From an uncultured Clostridium sp. (GTDB lineage: Bacteria > Bacillota_I > Bacilli_A > RF39 > UBA660): 50,834 nucleotides of DNA. The DNA lies in NCBI GenBank assembly GCA_945788325.1, contig CALZLL010000001.1, forward strand, positions 1-50,834, in the 5' to 3' direction. The position numbers and the translations under genes are program-made. The notes below the pieces were generated by a model. That model saw nothing but the letters and a program-made list of their open reading frames with translations. It had not been told where the DNA came from and did not search any database. How positions within the stretch are numbered: position 1 is the first letter of the stretch; each line of letters opens with the position of its first letter. Below are positions 15,646 to 22,904 of the stretch, one piece after another.

Positions 15646-16566
15646 TTTTAATACCTTTATTTGTTTTGCTGGTTCGTAATTTACAGTATCAGTACCATAG
15701 TTAAGTATTTGATTAGATTTTTCACCATCATTATCAAAAGGATACTTTGGATAAGTTTCTTTAAATGTTAGTCTTATTTTACTTGATGAGTCAATTATTA
15801 AGGAGTCTTTATATTTGTTTAAATCAATATCATTTTTTACATAATCAGATACTATACTAGCTATTAATTTAGGATTTGCATCTTTTATAAGTAAAAGTTC
15901 TATTTTTCCATCATCTAATTTTACGTCTTTATATAAATCGATTCCAGCAAAACCTTTTGAATTAGTTATTGCGCCTAACATACAATTTGTTTGTCCTTTT
16001 ATATTATCAGTTTCATATTCTATCAGATATTTTTCTGGTTTTTTTATTATGTAAGGAAATGCACTTAATACATAACCTGCATGCCCTAAATGTTTTTTCA
16101 TATTTGGGTTAGTTACGTAAGGAACTTGTGCAAGGTACCCAAATACGGAAGTATAGCAGACTATTTCATCATTCATTTTATATGAATCAAATAATGTTAT
16201 CTCACCATCTAATATGTCTTTTACTATTTTATCAGCATCTTTATACCTAACGTCAAAATTTTTTGCCATGTCATTTGTTGTACCAGTTGGAACGTGCGCG
16301 TACAATCCTTTTTGATCAATTTCATTATAAGCTTTATATGCTTCACTAACGGTTCCATCACCACCAAGTGTTAAAACTAGCGTATTTTCATCATCTGCTT
16401 CTTTTACTAATTCAATTAAATTTCCTTCATACATACTTTTTTTAAAGTTAGGACTTATTCCTTTTTCATGAATAGTTTTAGCAATTAAATTTAAGTTGCT
16501 TTCCTTAAAGCCCGTAGAAACCGGATTATATATTATTTCACATCTTTTTATGTCGTTTGTTGTCAT
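15637..16566 (-). CDS. dagK: Diacylglycerol/lipid kinase of the DgkB (DagK) family
   Basis: A 309-residue soluble lipid kinase. The diacylglycerol kinase catalytic domain shows IIYNPVSTG near the N-terminus, the nucleotide motif LTLGGDGTVSEAY (about 86-98) and PTGTTNDMAKNF (about 117-128). B. subtilis DgkB phosphorylates diacylglycerol released during lipoteichoic acid synthesis and returns it to phosphatidic acid. This fits the YfhO-type gene nearby, though that link is an inference. The gene is monocistronic on the minus strand; its start has a GGAGC site. Substrate could also be another lipid of the family (YegS-like). Confidence 0.85.
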   Translation of the reverse strand: MTTNDIKRCEIIYNPVSTGFKESNLNLIAKTIHEKGISPNFKKSMYEGNLIELVKEADDENTLVLTLGGDGTVSEAYKAYNEIDQKGLYAHVPTGTTNDMAKNFDVRYKDADKIVKDILDGEITLFDSYKMNDEIVCYTSVFGYLAQVPYVTNPNMKKHLGHAGYVLSAFPYIIKKPEKYLIEYETDNIKGQTNCMLGAITNSKGFAGIDLYKDVKLDDGKIELLLIKDANPKLIASIVSDYVKNDIDLNKYKDSLIIDSSSKIRLTFKETYPKYPFDNDGEKSNQILNYGTDTVNYEPAKQIKVLKRK

Positions 16567-16649
16567 AATTGCTCCTTTTTTTTCCTTATAATAACATATT
16601 TTTAGAAAAAGTAAAATTTTTTTAATTTTTTAGGGGGATTTTTAAAGTT

Positions 16650-16703
16650 ATGGATAACTATACATATGAGGAGGTGATAAGACGAATAAAAAATGCTTTG
16701 TAA
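16650..16703 (+). other. 17-codon ORF overlapping the start of the C39 transporter
   Basis: ATG 16650 opens a 17-residue frame (MDNYTYEEVIRRIKNAL). It spans the GGAGGTGAT site of the transporter and ends within its coding region. A one-base backward slip on the A run near 16692 would join it to the transporter frame. Its own AGGGGG site is 12 nt away, which is too far to be convincing. It could be a leader, a frameshift partner or chance. Confidence 0.3.
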
Positions 16704-18688
16704 GTCAAACGTCAGTTAATGATTGTGGTGTTGCATGTTTGGCGATGATACTTAATTATTATGATAAAAAAATAAACTATGATAATTTAAAAAGTGAATT
16801 TAAGATGGATGAGGTAGGAACTAGTGCTTATGAAGTAATAAGAGTAGCTAAAAAACATGGATTAAATGCTGAAGGATATAAAAATTTTAAAATTAATAAA
16901 TCACTTCATTTTCCCGTTATTGCACACGTTGTAAATAATAATCTTCAGCATTTTGTTGTAGTATTAAAAGTGTTTAAAGAAAAAATATTAATAGCAGATC
17001 CAGCAAGGGGAGTGATGGAAATATTAAAAAAGGATTTTGCAAAAACATATACTGGTATTGCAATAGTTTTTAGTGATGAAATTTTTTCTATTAAACATAT
17101 TTTATTTAAAAATAAATATATTGTTCCATTATTTATAATAGCACTTATATTATCAATATATAATTTATTAAGTTCATATTTATTATCTATCATATCCGAA
17201 CAAATAAGTAATAATAAAACCATATACTGGGTAATTTTATTTTTCATAACAGGAATAATAAAAGAATTATTCTCTTATTTAAAAGATAATTTGTTTTTAA
17301 AATTTAAAATAAAAACTGACAAGACTATTACAATTCCAACAATAAGTAAAATTATCACTCTTCCTCATAAGTTTTATCAGAAAAGTGGTAGTGGTGAACT
17401 AATTAGTAAAATAAATGATTTATCATACGTTAAAAACTTAATTTTTGAATTCACAGATGTATTTTTAATAAACGTAGTAATAATAATCATATCTTTTATT
17501 TTTATTTCTATCATAAGTTATAAACTATTATTAATAAACATATTAATATCTATTCTTCTTTTTATGGTGAACAAAACCTTTCATAATAAAAACTTTTATA
17601 AAACGTATGATTTACAACTTAAAAGTCAGGGAATAAACGCACTTATTTCTGATGTAATAACTTGTATTTATAGTGTTAAAAATTTATCTAAAGAGCATTA
17701 TTTTACTAATAAAATAACAAATAAGTATAATGATTTTTTAAAAAATTTTAAAAGTTTATCCAAAATATATTATAAAAAGGATTTGTTATTTAAAATAATA
17801 AACGTTATTACGTATACTTTTGTTATGTTGATTTTAATATTTGATTCATCAAACATATCACTAACTATCTTTAGTTTTTATATGCAGATGATAATATTTG
17901 ATTCATTAAACTCTATTTTTTCTTTACAACCTTTATATACTAATTATAAAAGTACCATTAAAAGGTTAGACAGCATTTATAAAGAAAAAAGTATCGCTAG
18001 TAATGGTGAAAAAATTAATATTAATAAAATAGAATTTAAAAATTTAAGCTATAAATATAATGATAAAATGATATTAAAAAACGTTAGCTTTAGTTTTAAA
18101 AAAGGTGATTTAATAATGATAAATGGACCAACAGGAGTAGGTAAATCAACGCTTTTTAAGTTATTAACTAAACAACTTAAACCACCTAAAAATAAAATAT
18201 ATATTAATGATGATGACATATCATCAATAAGTTCTTTAGATATAAGAAAAAGTATTATTTACGTAGATCAAAAAACAAGGTTGTTTAATGATACGATTAA
18301 AGAGAATATAAGTTTTAGTAAAGATATAAAAGTAAGAAATTCCTTTAAACGGTTATTAGATGACATATTAAATAAAAATTTCATTGATTACAATTATCTA
18401 GTAGATAATATTAATTCTAATTTATCTGGAGGACAAATGGAGCTTATTATTTTAGCGCAAGCTTTAAATAATAATTGTGATGTATATATTTTTGATGAAA
18501 CTACAAGTCAACTTGATCAAGAAACAGAAAAAAGAGTTTTAAAAGCGATAAAAAAAGATTATCCTGATAAAATAATTATATTAATTAGTCATCGAAAATC
18601 CAACTTAAATTTATTCAATAAAATAATTGAATTTAATTCTGATAAGAAAGTAATAATAAGGAGGTCAAATGAAGAATTTAAAAAATAA
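16682..18688 (+). CDS. Bacteriocin ABC transporter with C39 leader peptidase (PCAT)
   Basis: A peptidase-containing ABC exporter of about 668 residues. The C39 peptidase has catalytic Cys in SVNDCGVACLAM (residue 15), His in LQHFVVVLKV and Asp in IADPARG. Then come about six membrane helices (about 140-400) and the ATPase with Walker A GPTGVGKST, signature LSGGQ and Walker B VYIFDETTSQLD. It cuts double-glycine leaders and exports the mature peptides. The coding frame is open upstream of TTG 16739 through the catalytic Cys, so the true start must lie before it. GGAGGTGAT (16670-16678) is followed after 3 nt by ACG 16682, exactly where ATG is expected. Two precursor genes follow, the first overlapping this stop by 20 nt. 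Confidence 0.88.
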   Translation, partial: TNKKCFVSQTSVNDCGVACLAMILNYYDKKINYDNLKSEFKMDEVGTSAYEVIRVAKKHGLNAEGYKNFKINKSLHFPVIAHVVNNNLQHFVVVLKVFKEKILIADPARGVMEILKKDFAKTYTGIAIVFSDEIFSIKHILFKNKYIVPLFIIALILSIYNLLSSYLLSIISEQISNNKTIYWVILFFITGIIKELFSYLKDNLFLKFKIKTDKTITIPTISKIITLPHKFYQKSGSGELISKINDLSYVKNLIFEFTDVFLINVVIIIISFIFISIISYKLLLINILISILLFMVNKTFHNKNFYKTYDLQLKSQGINALISDVITCIYSVKNLSKEHYFTNKITNKYNDFLKNFKSLSKIYYKKDLLFKIINVITYTFVMLILIFDSSNISLTIFSFYMQMIIFDSLNSIFSLQPLYTNYKSTIKRLDSIYKEKSIASNGEKININKIEFKNLSYKYNDKMILKNVSFSFKKGDLIMINGPTGVGKSTLFKLLTKQLKPPKNKIYINDDDISSISSLDIRKSIIYVDQKTRLFNDTIKENISFSKDIKVRNSFKRLLDDILNKNFIDYNYLVDNINSNLSGGQMELIILAQALNNNCDVYIFDETTSQLDQETEKRVLKAIKKDYPDKIIILISHRKSNLNLFNKIIEFNSDKKVIIRRSNEEFKK

Positions 18689-18809
18689 CGAATTAAAAAA
18701 AATAAAAGCAGGAGGGGTAAGTGGTTGGGCGATCGCCGGAATAATTGCTGGAATAACTTTTCTAGCAGGAGTTTTTGACGGGATTGCAAGACCATTTAAA
18801 TGCAGATAG
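18669..18809 (+). CDS. Bacteriocin precursor 1 (double-glycine leader)
   Basis: A 46-residue peptide. The leader MKNLKNNELKKIKAGG is a classic double-glycine type (EL-x-x-I-x-x-GG), and the predicted mature peptide has 30 residues starting VSGWAIAGIIAG and ending RPFKCR. It contains a GxxxG motif (GIIAG), a central hydrophobic stretch and a single Cys near a basic C-terminus. ATG 18669 sits 4 nt after AAGGAGG, within the end of the C39 transporter gene. GxxxG motifs are typical of class IIb two-peptide bacteriocins, and a second precursor follows at 18822. Target and activity are unknown. Confidence 0.85.
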   Translation: MKNLKNNELKKIKAGGVSGWAIAGIIAGITFLAGVFDGIARPFKCR

Positions 18810-18821
18810 AAAGGAGACAAA

Positions 18822-18989
18822 ATGAAATTAACAACTAAAGAAGCTAAAAGTATAAAAGCAGGAGCTGGTATGAGTGCTACCTTAATTAATTCTTTAATAA
18901 GAGGTTTTAATACGTTTTTAGACGTAGGTAGATATTTTGGAAGTAGCATAAGAAGGTTAATAGGTGGTAATGCTTGTCCGCTAAGATAA
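18822..18989 (+). CDS. Bacteriocin precursor 2 (glycine-alanine leader)
   Basis: A 55-residue peptide with leader MKLTTKEAKSIKAGA, whose IKAGA end parallels IKAGG of precursor 1 with Gly-Ala at the cut site (also accepted by C39 proteases). The predicted mature peptide has 40 residues starting GMSATLINSLIRGF and ending NACPLR. It is amphipathic and cationic, has GxxxG (GRYFG) and a single Cys near the C-terminus. The AAAGGAG site (18810-18816) starts directly after the stop of precursor 1. It is the likely second component of a two-peptide bacteriocin. Confidence 0.83.
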   Translation: MKLTTKEAKSIKAGAGMSATLINSLIRGFNTFLDVGRYFGSSIRRLIGGNACPLR

Positions 18990-19123
18990 AATTATATTTA
19001 AAAAGAGTAATTTGTGTTACTTCCTTTATTCTTATGTTACCAGTATTTAGTTACATAATTAAGTTTATTATGCAATTAGGTAGAATATTTGGAACGTTAG
19101 TTAGAATAATTATGGAACTATAA
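18974..19123 (+). CDS. Small cationic membrane peptide, possible immunity peptide
   Basis: A 49-residue frame from TTG 18974, overlapping precursor 2 by 16 nt and preceded by AGGTGG (18962-18967). The product is basic at its N-terminus (SAKIKLYLKR), then strongly hydrophobic (VICVTSFILMLPVFSYIIKF), then contains QLGRIFGTLVRIIMEL. That last part resembles DVGRYFGSSIRRLI of precursor 2. There is no double-glycine leader. Small basic membrane peptides encoded right after bacteriocin precursors are often immunity factors; a third, leaderless peptide is the alternative. A terminator follows at 19136. Confidence 0.55.
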   Translation: MSAKIKLYLKRVICVTSFILMLPVFSYIIKFIMQLGRIFGTLVRIIMEL

Positions 19124-19135
19124 AGCTGGTGTTTA

Positions 19136-19168
19136 AAAGATGGATTTTTAAAAAATCTGTCTTTTTTT
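19136..19168 (+). terminator. Terminator of the bacteriocin operon
   Basis: AAAGATGGATTTTT (19136-19149) pairs with AAAAATCTGTCTTT (19151-19164), with two G-U pairs, then a T run. Confidence 0.82.
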
Positions 19169-19190
19169 GAAGTAAATACGAAAAAATATG

Positions 19191-19219
19191 TTGTAATAAC
19201 TAATTTTAAGTGTTATAAT
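19191..19219 (+). promoter_or_regulatory. Promoter of rpsU
   Basis: TTGTAA (19191-19196), 17 nt and extended -10 TGTTATAAT (TATAAT 19214-19219). The ribosome site is an unusually long purine run, GGAGAGGGGGG (19236-19246). Confidence 0.75.
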
Positions 19220-19254
19220 TACTATTAGAAAAAAAGGAGAGGGGGGTAAGAAAA

Positions 19255-19455
19255 ATGATAACTGTTCAAGTAAAAAACGGAAACGTTGATGCGGCTTTAA
19301 AGAAGTTTAAGCAAAGAGTAGCTAAAAGCGGTCTCCCTTCTGAAGTAAAAAACAAAAGAGAATTTATTAAACCAGGAGTTAAAAAGAGAAACGCTAAAAA
19401 AGAAGCTATAAAAAACAGTCGTAAAGCAGCTCGTCGTGAAAGAAACGCAGCATAA
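19255..19455 (+). CDS. rpsU: Ribosomal protein bS21
   Basis: A 66-residue basic protein with the S21 pattern: TVQVKNGNVDAALKKFKQRV, the SGLPSEVKNKREF middle and the basic C-terminal helix KAARRERN. It binds the 30S platform near the anti-Shine-Dalgarno region. It has its own promoter and terminator, and it heads a gene order that in B. subtilis continues to yqfC, yqfD, ybeY, dgkA, era, recO and glycyl-tRNA synthetase. Confidence 0.95.
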   Translation: MITVQVKNGNVDAALKKFKQRVAKSGLPSEVKNKREFIKPGVKKRNAKKEAIKNSRKAARRERNAA

Positions 19456-19480
19456 GTTTTTCTTTACTCATTATATAAAT

Positions 19481-19511
19481 GCTTACTATTTTACATAGTA
19501 AGCTTTTTTTT
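19481..19511 (+). terminator. Terminator of rpsU
   Basis: GCTTACTA (19481-19488) pairs with TAGTAAGC (19496-19503) and is followed by T8. A CATAAAAT box (19514-19521) directly behind it matches 7 of 8 bases of the sigma-E -10 and could start yqfCD transcription; a convincing -35 is missing. Confidence 0.9.
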
Positions 19512-19535
19512 AGCATAAAATTTATTGGTGATACT

Positions 19536-19784
19536 ATGAAACTAAGTAAACTTGTAAATGATTATGTAGAATGTAATAATTTTGAAATTAAAATTGATTT
19601 TGATAAGGTAAAAATATACTATTATGATAAAATTGAATGTTTTTCTTCATCTAAAGTAGTTGTTTTATGTAAAGACAAAAAAGTCATAATAAATGGTAAA
19701 AAATTAGTTGTTGAAACAATGTTTGAAGAATACATGATAATATCAGGTAACATTAATAGTATAGAGCTAGGTAATGATGATTAA
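19536..19784 (+). CDS. yqfC: YqfC-like sporulation protein
   Basis: An 82-residue protein matching the YqfC plan: N-terminal strand region, KVVVLCKDKKVIINGKKLVV and the EEYMIISGNINSIEL end. In B. subtilis, yqfC and yqfD form a sigma-E operon needed for efficient sporulation. The same order is kept here and the two genes overlap. The start is ATG 19536, three bases after GGTGAT; the longer in-frame start lies in the rpsU terminator. Confidence 0.8.
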   Translation: MKLSKLVNDYVECNNFEIKIDFDKVKIYYYDKIECFSSSKVVVLCKDKKVIINGKKLVVETMFEEYMIISGNINSIELGNDD

Positions 19785-20955
19785 TAATTATGTAAAAATA
19801 AGTATCACTGGAAAGAATCCTAGATTATTTATTAAAAGATGCATATATAATAAAATAAAATATAGTAATTATAAAGAAATAAGTCATAACAAGATAATAA
19901 TTAAAATTACATATGAAGACTATATTAAAATATTAGATAAAAATACCATATATGAAATAAATATTATTAAACTATATGGTCCAATTAAGTACATTACACT
20001 TTTTAAAAATAACATAACTTTTTTTCTAGCTAGTATAATAGCCTTTATATATTTATTTACATTAAGTAATTTAACATTTGATATACAAGTAGTGCATAAT
20101 AATAAAGAAATAAGAAAATTAATAATGGATAATTTAAATGATAATGGTATATCAAAATATCACTTGGTTCCAAACTATGATAAAAGACAAAAAGTAATAA
20201 ATAAAATAATAAAAAACAATAAAGATAAAATAGAATGGTTAGAAATAGAAAGAAAAGGAAGTAAGTTAACTGTTAAAGTTACCGAAAGAAAAATAAATGC
20301 TAAAAAAGAAAGTATTGAGCCAAGACACATAGTAGCTAAAAAAAGCGGTATAATAATTAAGGTAGAAGCAGAGCAAGGAGTTATATTAAAAAAGAAAAAT
20401 GATTATGTATCTCAAGGTGAAACAATTATTTCTGGGGATATTATAAAAGACGAAACCGTAAAAGGACAAGTAAAAGCTAAAGGAATAGTATATGCAGAAA
20501 CATGGTATAAAGTGCATGTATCTTATCCTTTAATATATAAGGAAGTTATATATTTAGATGAAGTTAAAAATAATCTTATAATAACTTTTATGAATAAAGA
20601 ATTATTGCTTAGAAAAAATTATTCTTCGATGAGTTTAGAAAAAAATAAAGTGTTAATAAAAAGTAAAGTATTTCCATTTAATATTAGATTGGAAAAACAA
20701 AGAAAAACTAAGATAAAAAAGCAAAAATATACGATGGATAAAGCAATTAGAAAGGCAGAAGAATTAGCAGTTAAAAAAATAAGCGCAAAACTAAATAAAG
20801 ATGAATATATAATTAGTAAAAAAAAATTGAACTTTACCTCGAATGATAGTAAAATAGAATTAGACGTTTTCTTTAAGGTATGTGAAGATATTACCAGTTA
20901 TAAAGAAGTTGATAAAAGTTTATTAAACAAAGAGGAAAAAGAAAACGGTAATTAA
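19777..20955 (+). CDS. yqfD: YqfD-family sporulation membrane protein
   Basis: A 392-residue protein of the YqfD family. The N-terminal domain (about 1-80) is followed by one membrane helix (about 85-105), then a FtsQ/POTRA-like outer region (VHNNKEIRKLIMDNLNDNGI) and a KKSGIIIKVEAEQGVILKK segment typical of the family. It acts in the mother cell during sporulation in B. subtilis. It overlaps yqfC by 8 nt (from ATG 19777; ATG 19774 is also possible). B. subtilis has phoH and pgpH next; here a VanZ-like gene follows instead. Confidence 0.87.
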   Translation: MINNYVKISITGKNPRLFIKRCIYNKIKYSNYKEISHNKIIIKITYEDYIKILDKNTIYEINIIKLYGPIKYITLFKNNITFFLASIIAFIYLFTLSNLTFDIQVVHNNKEIRKLIMDNLNDNGISKYHLVPNYDKRQKVINKIIKNNKDKIEWLEIERKGSKLTVKVTERKINAKKESIEPRHIVAKKSGIIIKVEAEQGVILKKKNDYVSQGETIISGDIIKDETVKGQVKAKGIVYAETWYKVHVSYPLIYKEVIYLDEVKNNLIITFMNKELLLRKNYSSMSLEKNKVLIKSKVFPFNIRLEKQRKTKIKKQKYTMDKAIRKAEELAVKKISAKLNKDEYIISKKKLNFTSNDSKIELDVFFKVCEDITSYKEVDKSLLNKEEKENGN

Positions 20956-20965
20956 GAGGTATATT

Positions 20966-21583
20966 ATGTTTACAGATATTTTTTTACAGCTAGTACATAG
21001 TGTATGGCCAATGATTTTTATATTTACGATCATAATTGTTTCAATTCGTTTAGTATATATATTTAATAACAAAGAAAACTTTGTTTTACATAAAGAACTT
21101 TTAATGTTATGTTTTATTATATATATTTTACTTTTATATTATATCGTAACTTTTCAAGATAATAATTATGGAACAAATAATTTTGTGCCATTTAGAGAAA
21201 TATTTAGATATGATGTAAATTCTAGACTATTTTTAAAAAATGTAATAGGTAACGTTCTTTTGTTTGTACCATTTGGTATTTTTGTTACTTATTATGTAAA
21301 AAATGATAAAGTTTATCAAACGTTATTTTTATCTATTTTAGTTTCATGCTCAATAGAATTTGCACAAAGTGTAATAGGAAGAACGGCGGATATTGATGAT
21401 GTTATTTTAAATACGATAGGTGGTATAATAGGATACATTATATTTAAGTTTGGTGGTAAATTAGTTGATAAGCTTCCAAGGTTTATGAAAAGTCAAGTAT
21501 TCTTAGATGTGTTGTGTTTAGTAATTATTTTGTTTATAATATATTTGGCTTTTAGATTTGATTTTTGGAGGTTTTTAGCATGA
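20966..21583 (+). CDS. VanZ-family membrane protein
   Basis: A 205-residue VanZ-like protein with hydrophobic helices near residues 13-32, 45-65, 95-112, 117-135, 145-160 and 180-200. Motifs NFVPFREI, NVLLFVPFGIF, EFAQSVIGR and DIDDVILNTIGGIIGY are those of the family. VanZ confers low-level teicoplanin resistance in enterococci, but most relatives have no proven role; cell-envelope lipid handling is often suggested. It overlaps ybeY by 4 nt and sits in the slot held by phoH-pgpH in B. subtilis. Confidence 0.87.
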   Translation: MFTDIFLQLVHSVWPMIFIFTIIIVSIRLVYIFNNKENFVLHKELLMLCFIIYILLLYYIVTFQDNNYGTNNFVPFREIFRYDVNSRLFLKNVIGNVLLFVPFGIFVTYYVKNDKVYQTLFLSILVSCSIEFAQSVIGRTADIDDVILNTIGGIIGYIIFKFGGKLVDKLPRFMKSQVFLDVLCLVIILFIIYLAFRFDFWRFLA

Positions 21584-22032
21584 ATTATATAGAAGTGTTT
21601 AATGAATATGATAAAGATATAAAAGAATTAAATATTCTTAAAGATTTTATTAATTATGCATCAGAAAAACTTACGTTGAAAAACGTTATGTTTAATGTTA
21701 TAATTATAGACAATGATAGTATACATAAAATAAATAAAGAGTATCGAGGAATTGATAGACCGACTGATGTTATTACTTTTGCATTAGAGGATGATAAGAA
21801 AATAGATACACCGGAAGTAAGAATATTAGGTGATATATATATTTCTTATGATAAAGTTATTTCTCAAGCTCAAGAATATGGACATAGTACAAAAAGAGAA
21901 TTATGCTTTTTAGGGGTACATGGTTTATTACATTTATTGGGTTACGATCATATGAATAAAAAAGATGAAGAGAAAATGTTTAGTTTACAAAAGGAGTTGT
22001 TAGATAGTTATGGCATCAAAAAAGAAAGTTAA
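21580..22032 (+). CDS. ybeY: YbeY endoribonuclease/rRNA maturation factor
   Basis: A 150-residue metallo-endoribonuclease. The zinc-binding motif HGLLHLLGYDH (H-x3-H-x5-H, about residues 113-123) and YRGIDRPTDVITFALED are diagnostic. YbeY takes part in 16S rRNA 3'-end maturation and ribosome quality control. I chose ATG 21580 behind GGAGG (21567-21571); the earlier in-frame start would overlap that site. It overlaps vanZ by 4 nt and dgkA by 23 nt. Confidence 0.94.
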   Translation: MNYIEVFNEYDKDIKELNILKDFINYASEKLTLKNVMFNVIIIDNDSIHKINKEYRGIDRPTDVITFALEDDKKIDTPEVRILGDIYISYDKVISQAQEYGHSTKRELCFLGVHGLLHLLGYDHMNKKDEEKMFSLQKELLDSYGIKKES

Positions 22033-22447
22033 GGTTGAAATATCACGTGGTAAATACGTTGAAGAACAAGGATTTAAAAAAATAGGTTTTAAAAGAATAC
22101 TAAAGAGTTTTAAATATTCGTTTGACGGGTTAAAATACGCTTATTTACATGAACAAAGTTTACTATTGCACGTAATTGTAATGGCAATAATAATAGCTTG
22201 TGGTTTTGGGTTTCACATTACTCCAATTCAGTGGGTAATAACTTTGGTAATGGGTGCTTTAATTTTAGTAACAGAGTTATTTAACACATCAATTGAAGCC
22301 GTTGTTGATATGGTAACAGAAGAATATCATCCACTAGCTAAAGTAGCTAAAGATACTGCATCTGCTGCTTGTTTTGTTGCAGACATGATGGCAGCAGGTA
22401 TGTGGCTTGTTGTGTTTGTACCAAAAATAATGGCATTATTTAGGTAA
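22010..22447 (+). CDS. dgkA: Undecaprenol/diacylglycerol kinase, DgkA family
   Basis: A 145-residue membrane kinase with an amphipathic N-terminal helix (FKYSFDGLKYAYLHEQSLLLH) and three membrane helices. The active-site block TELFNTSIEAVVD...HPLAKVAKDTASA holds the expected Glu, Asn, Glu and Asp. In Gram-positive bacteria this family phosphorylates undecaprenol for cell-wall carrier recycling. The ATG lies 13 nt after AAGGAG, inside the ybeY end. A second, shorter homologue follows 4 nt later. Confidence 0.9.
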   Translation: MASKKKVKVEISRGKYVEEQGFKKIGFKRILKSFKYSFDGLKYAYLHEQSLLLHVIVMAIIIACGFGFHITPIQWVITLVMGALILVTELFNTSIEAVVDMVTEEYHPLAKVAKDTASAACFVADMMAAGMWLVVFVPKIMALFR

Positions 22448-22451
22448 TCGT

Positions 22452-22775
22452 ATGAAAAAGATAAAAAGTTTTTTTGATCGTGAACAAAACCTTTTAGTTC
22501 ATATAATTGCAACCATATGCGTAACAATTATAGGAATTATATTTAGATTAAACTTAGTAGAATGGCTTTTAATTTATTCGATGGTTGCTTTTGTAATAAC
22601 ATCAGAACTTATAAATTCATCAATAGAACTTGCGGTAGATTTATATACAAATAAGTTTAATCCCTTAGCTATGGTAGCTAAAGATGTAGCAGCAGGAGCC
22701 GTTGTAATATCTGCTTTTACAGCTATTTGTGTAGGACTATACGTTTTTGTACCAAAGATATTAGAATTATTATGA
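22452..22775 (+). CDS. Short DgkA-like paralogue
   Basis: A 107-residue protein clearly related to the preceding DgkA (SELINSSIELAVD...NPLAMVAKDVAAGA). It lacks the first 40 residues, including the amphipathic helix, and HPLAKVAKD has become NPLAMVAKD. Three membrane helices remain. Family catalytic Glu, Asn, Glu and Asp are kept, so it may be active, of altered specificity, or a partner subunit in a mixed trimer. It stands where cdd lies in B. subtilis. The upstream ribosome site is weak (AGGTAA), suggesting coupling to dgkA. Confidence 0.82.
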   Translation: MKKIKSFFDREQNLLVHIIATICVTIIGIIFRLNLVEWLLIYSMVAFVITSELINSSIELAVDLYTNKFNPLAMVAKDVAAGAVVISAFTAICVGLYVFVPKILELL

Positions 22776-22778
22776 TAG

Positions 22779-22803
22779 AAGATTAGTAATGCTAATCTTT
22801 TTT
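22779..22803 (+). terminator. Terminator of the yqfC-dgkA operon
   Basis: AAGATTAG (22779-22786) pairs with CTAATCTT (22792-22799), then Ts. It separates the conserved operon from the inserted VP2 gene. Confidence 0.85.
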
Positions 22804-22836
22804 ATGTTTACAACTATTTTCCACAAAGCTTTTAAA

Positions 22837-22869
22837 CCCTTGACCGGGAAGGGGGTAGTATGATATTAT
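22837..22869 (+). promoter_or_regulatory. Promoter of VP2 with an inverted repeat over the -35
   Basis: TTGACC (22840-22845), 18 nt and TATTAT (22864-22869) form a plausible promoter. The -35 lies within an unusually GC-rich inverted repeat, CCCTT-GACCGGG-AAGGG (22837-22853), which could be a repressor site. VP1 has no such element. Confidence 0.45.
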
Positions 22870-22904
22870 AAACATAGTAAAAATAGATAATAGGAGGAGT
22901 AATC

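Noticed and set aside
18728..18737. Palindrome GGCGATCGCC inside bacteriocin precursor 1
   Set aside because: It resembles the cyanobacterial HIP1 element, but it is a single copy within codons for Trp-Ala-Ile-Ala and is best explained by coding.
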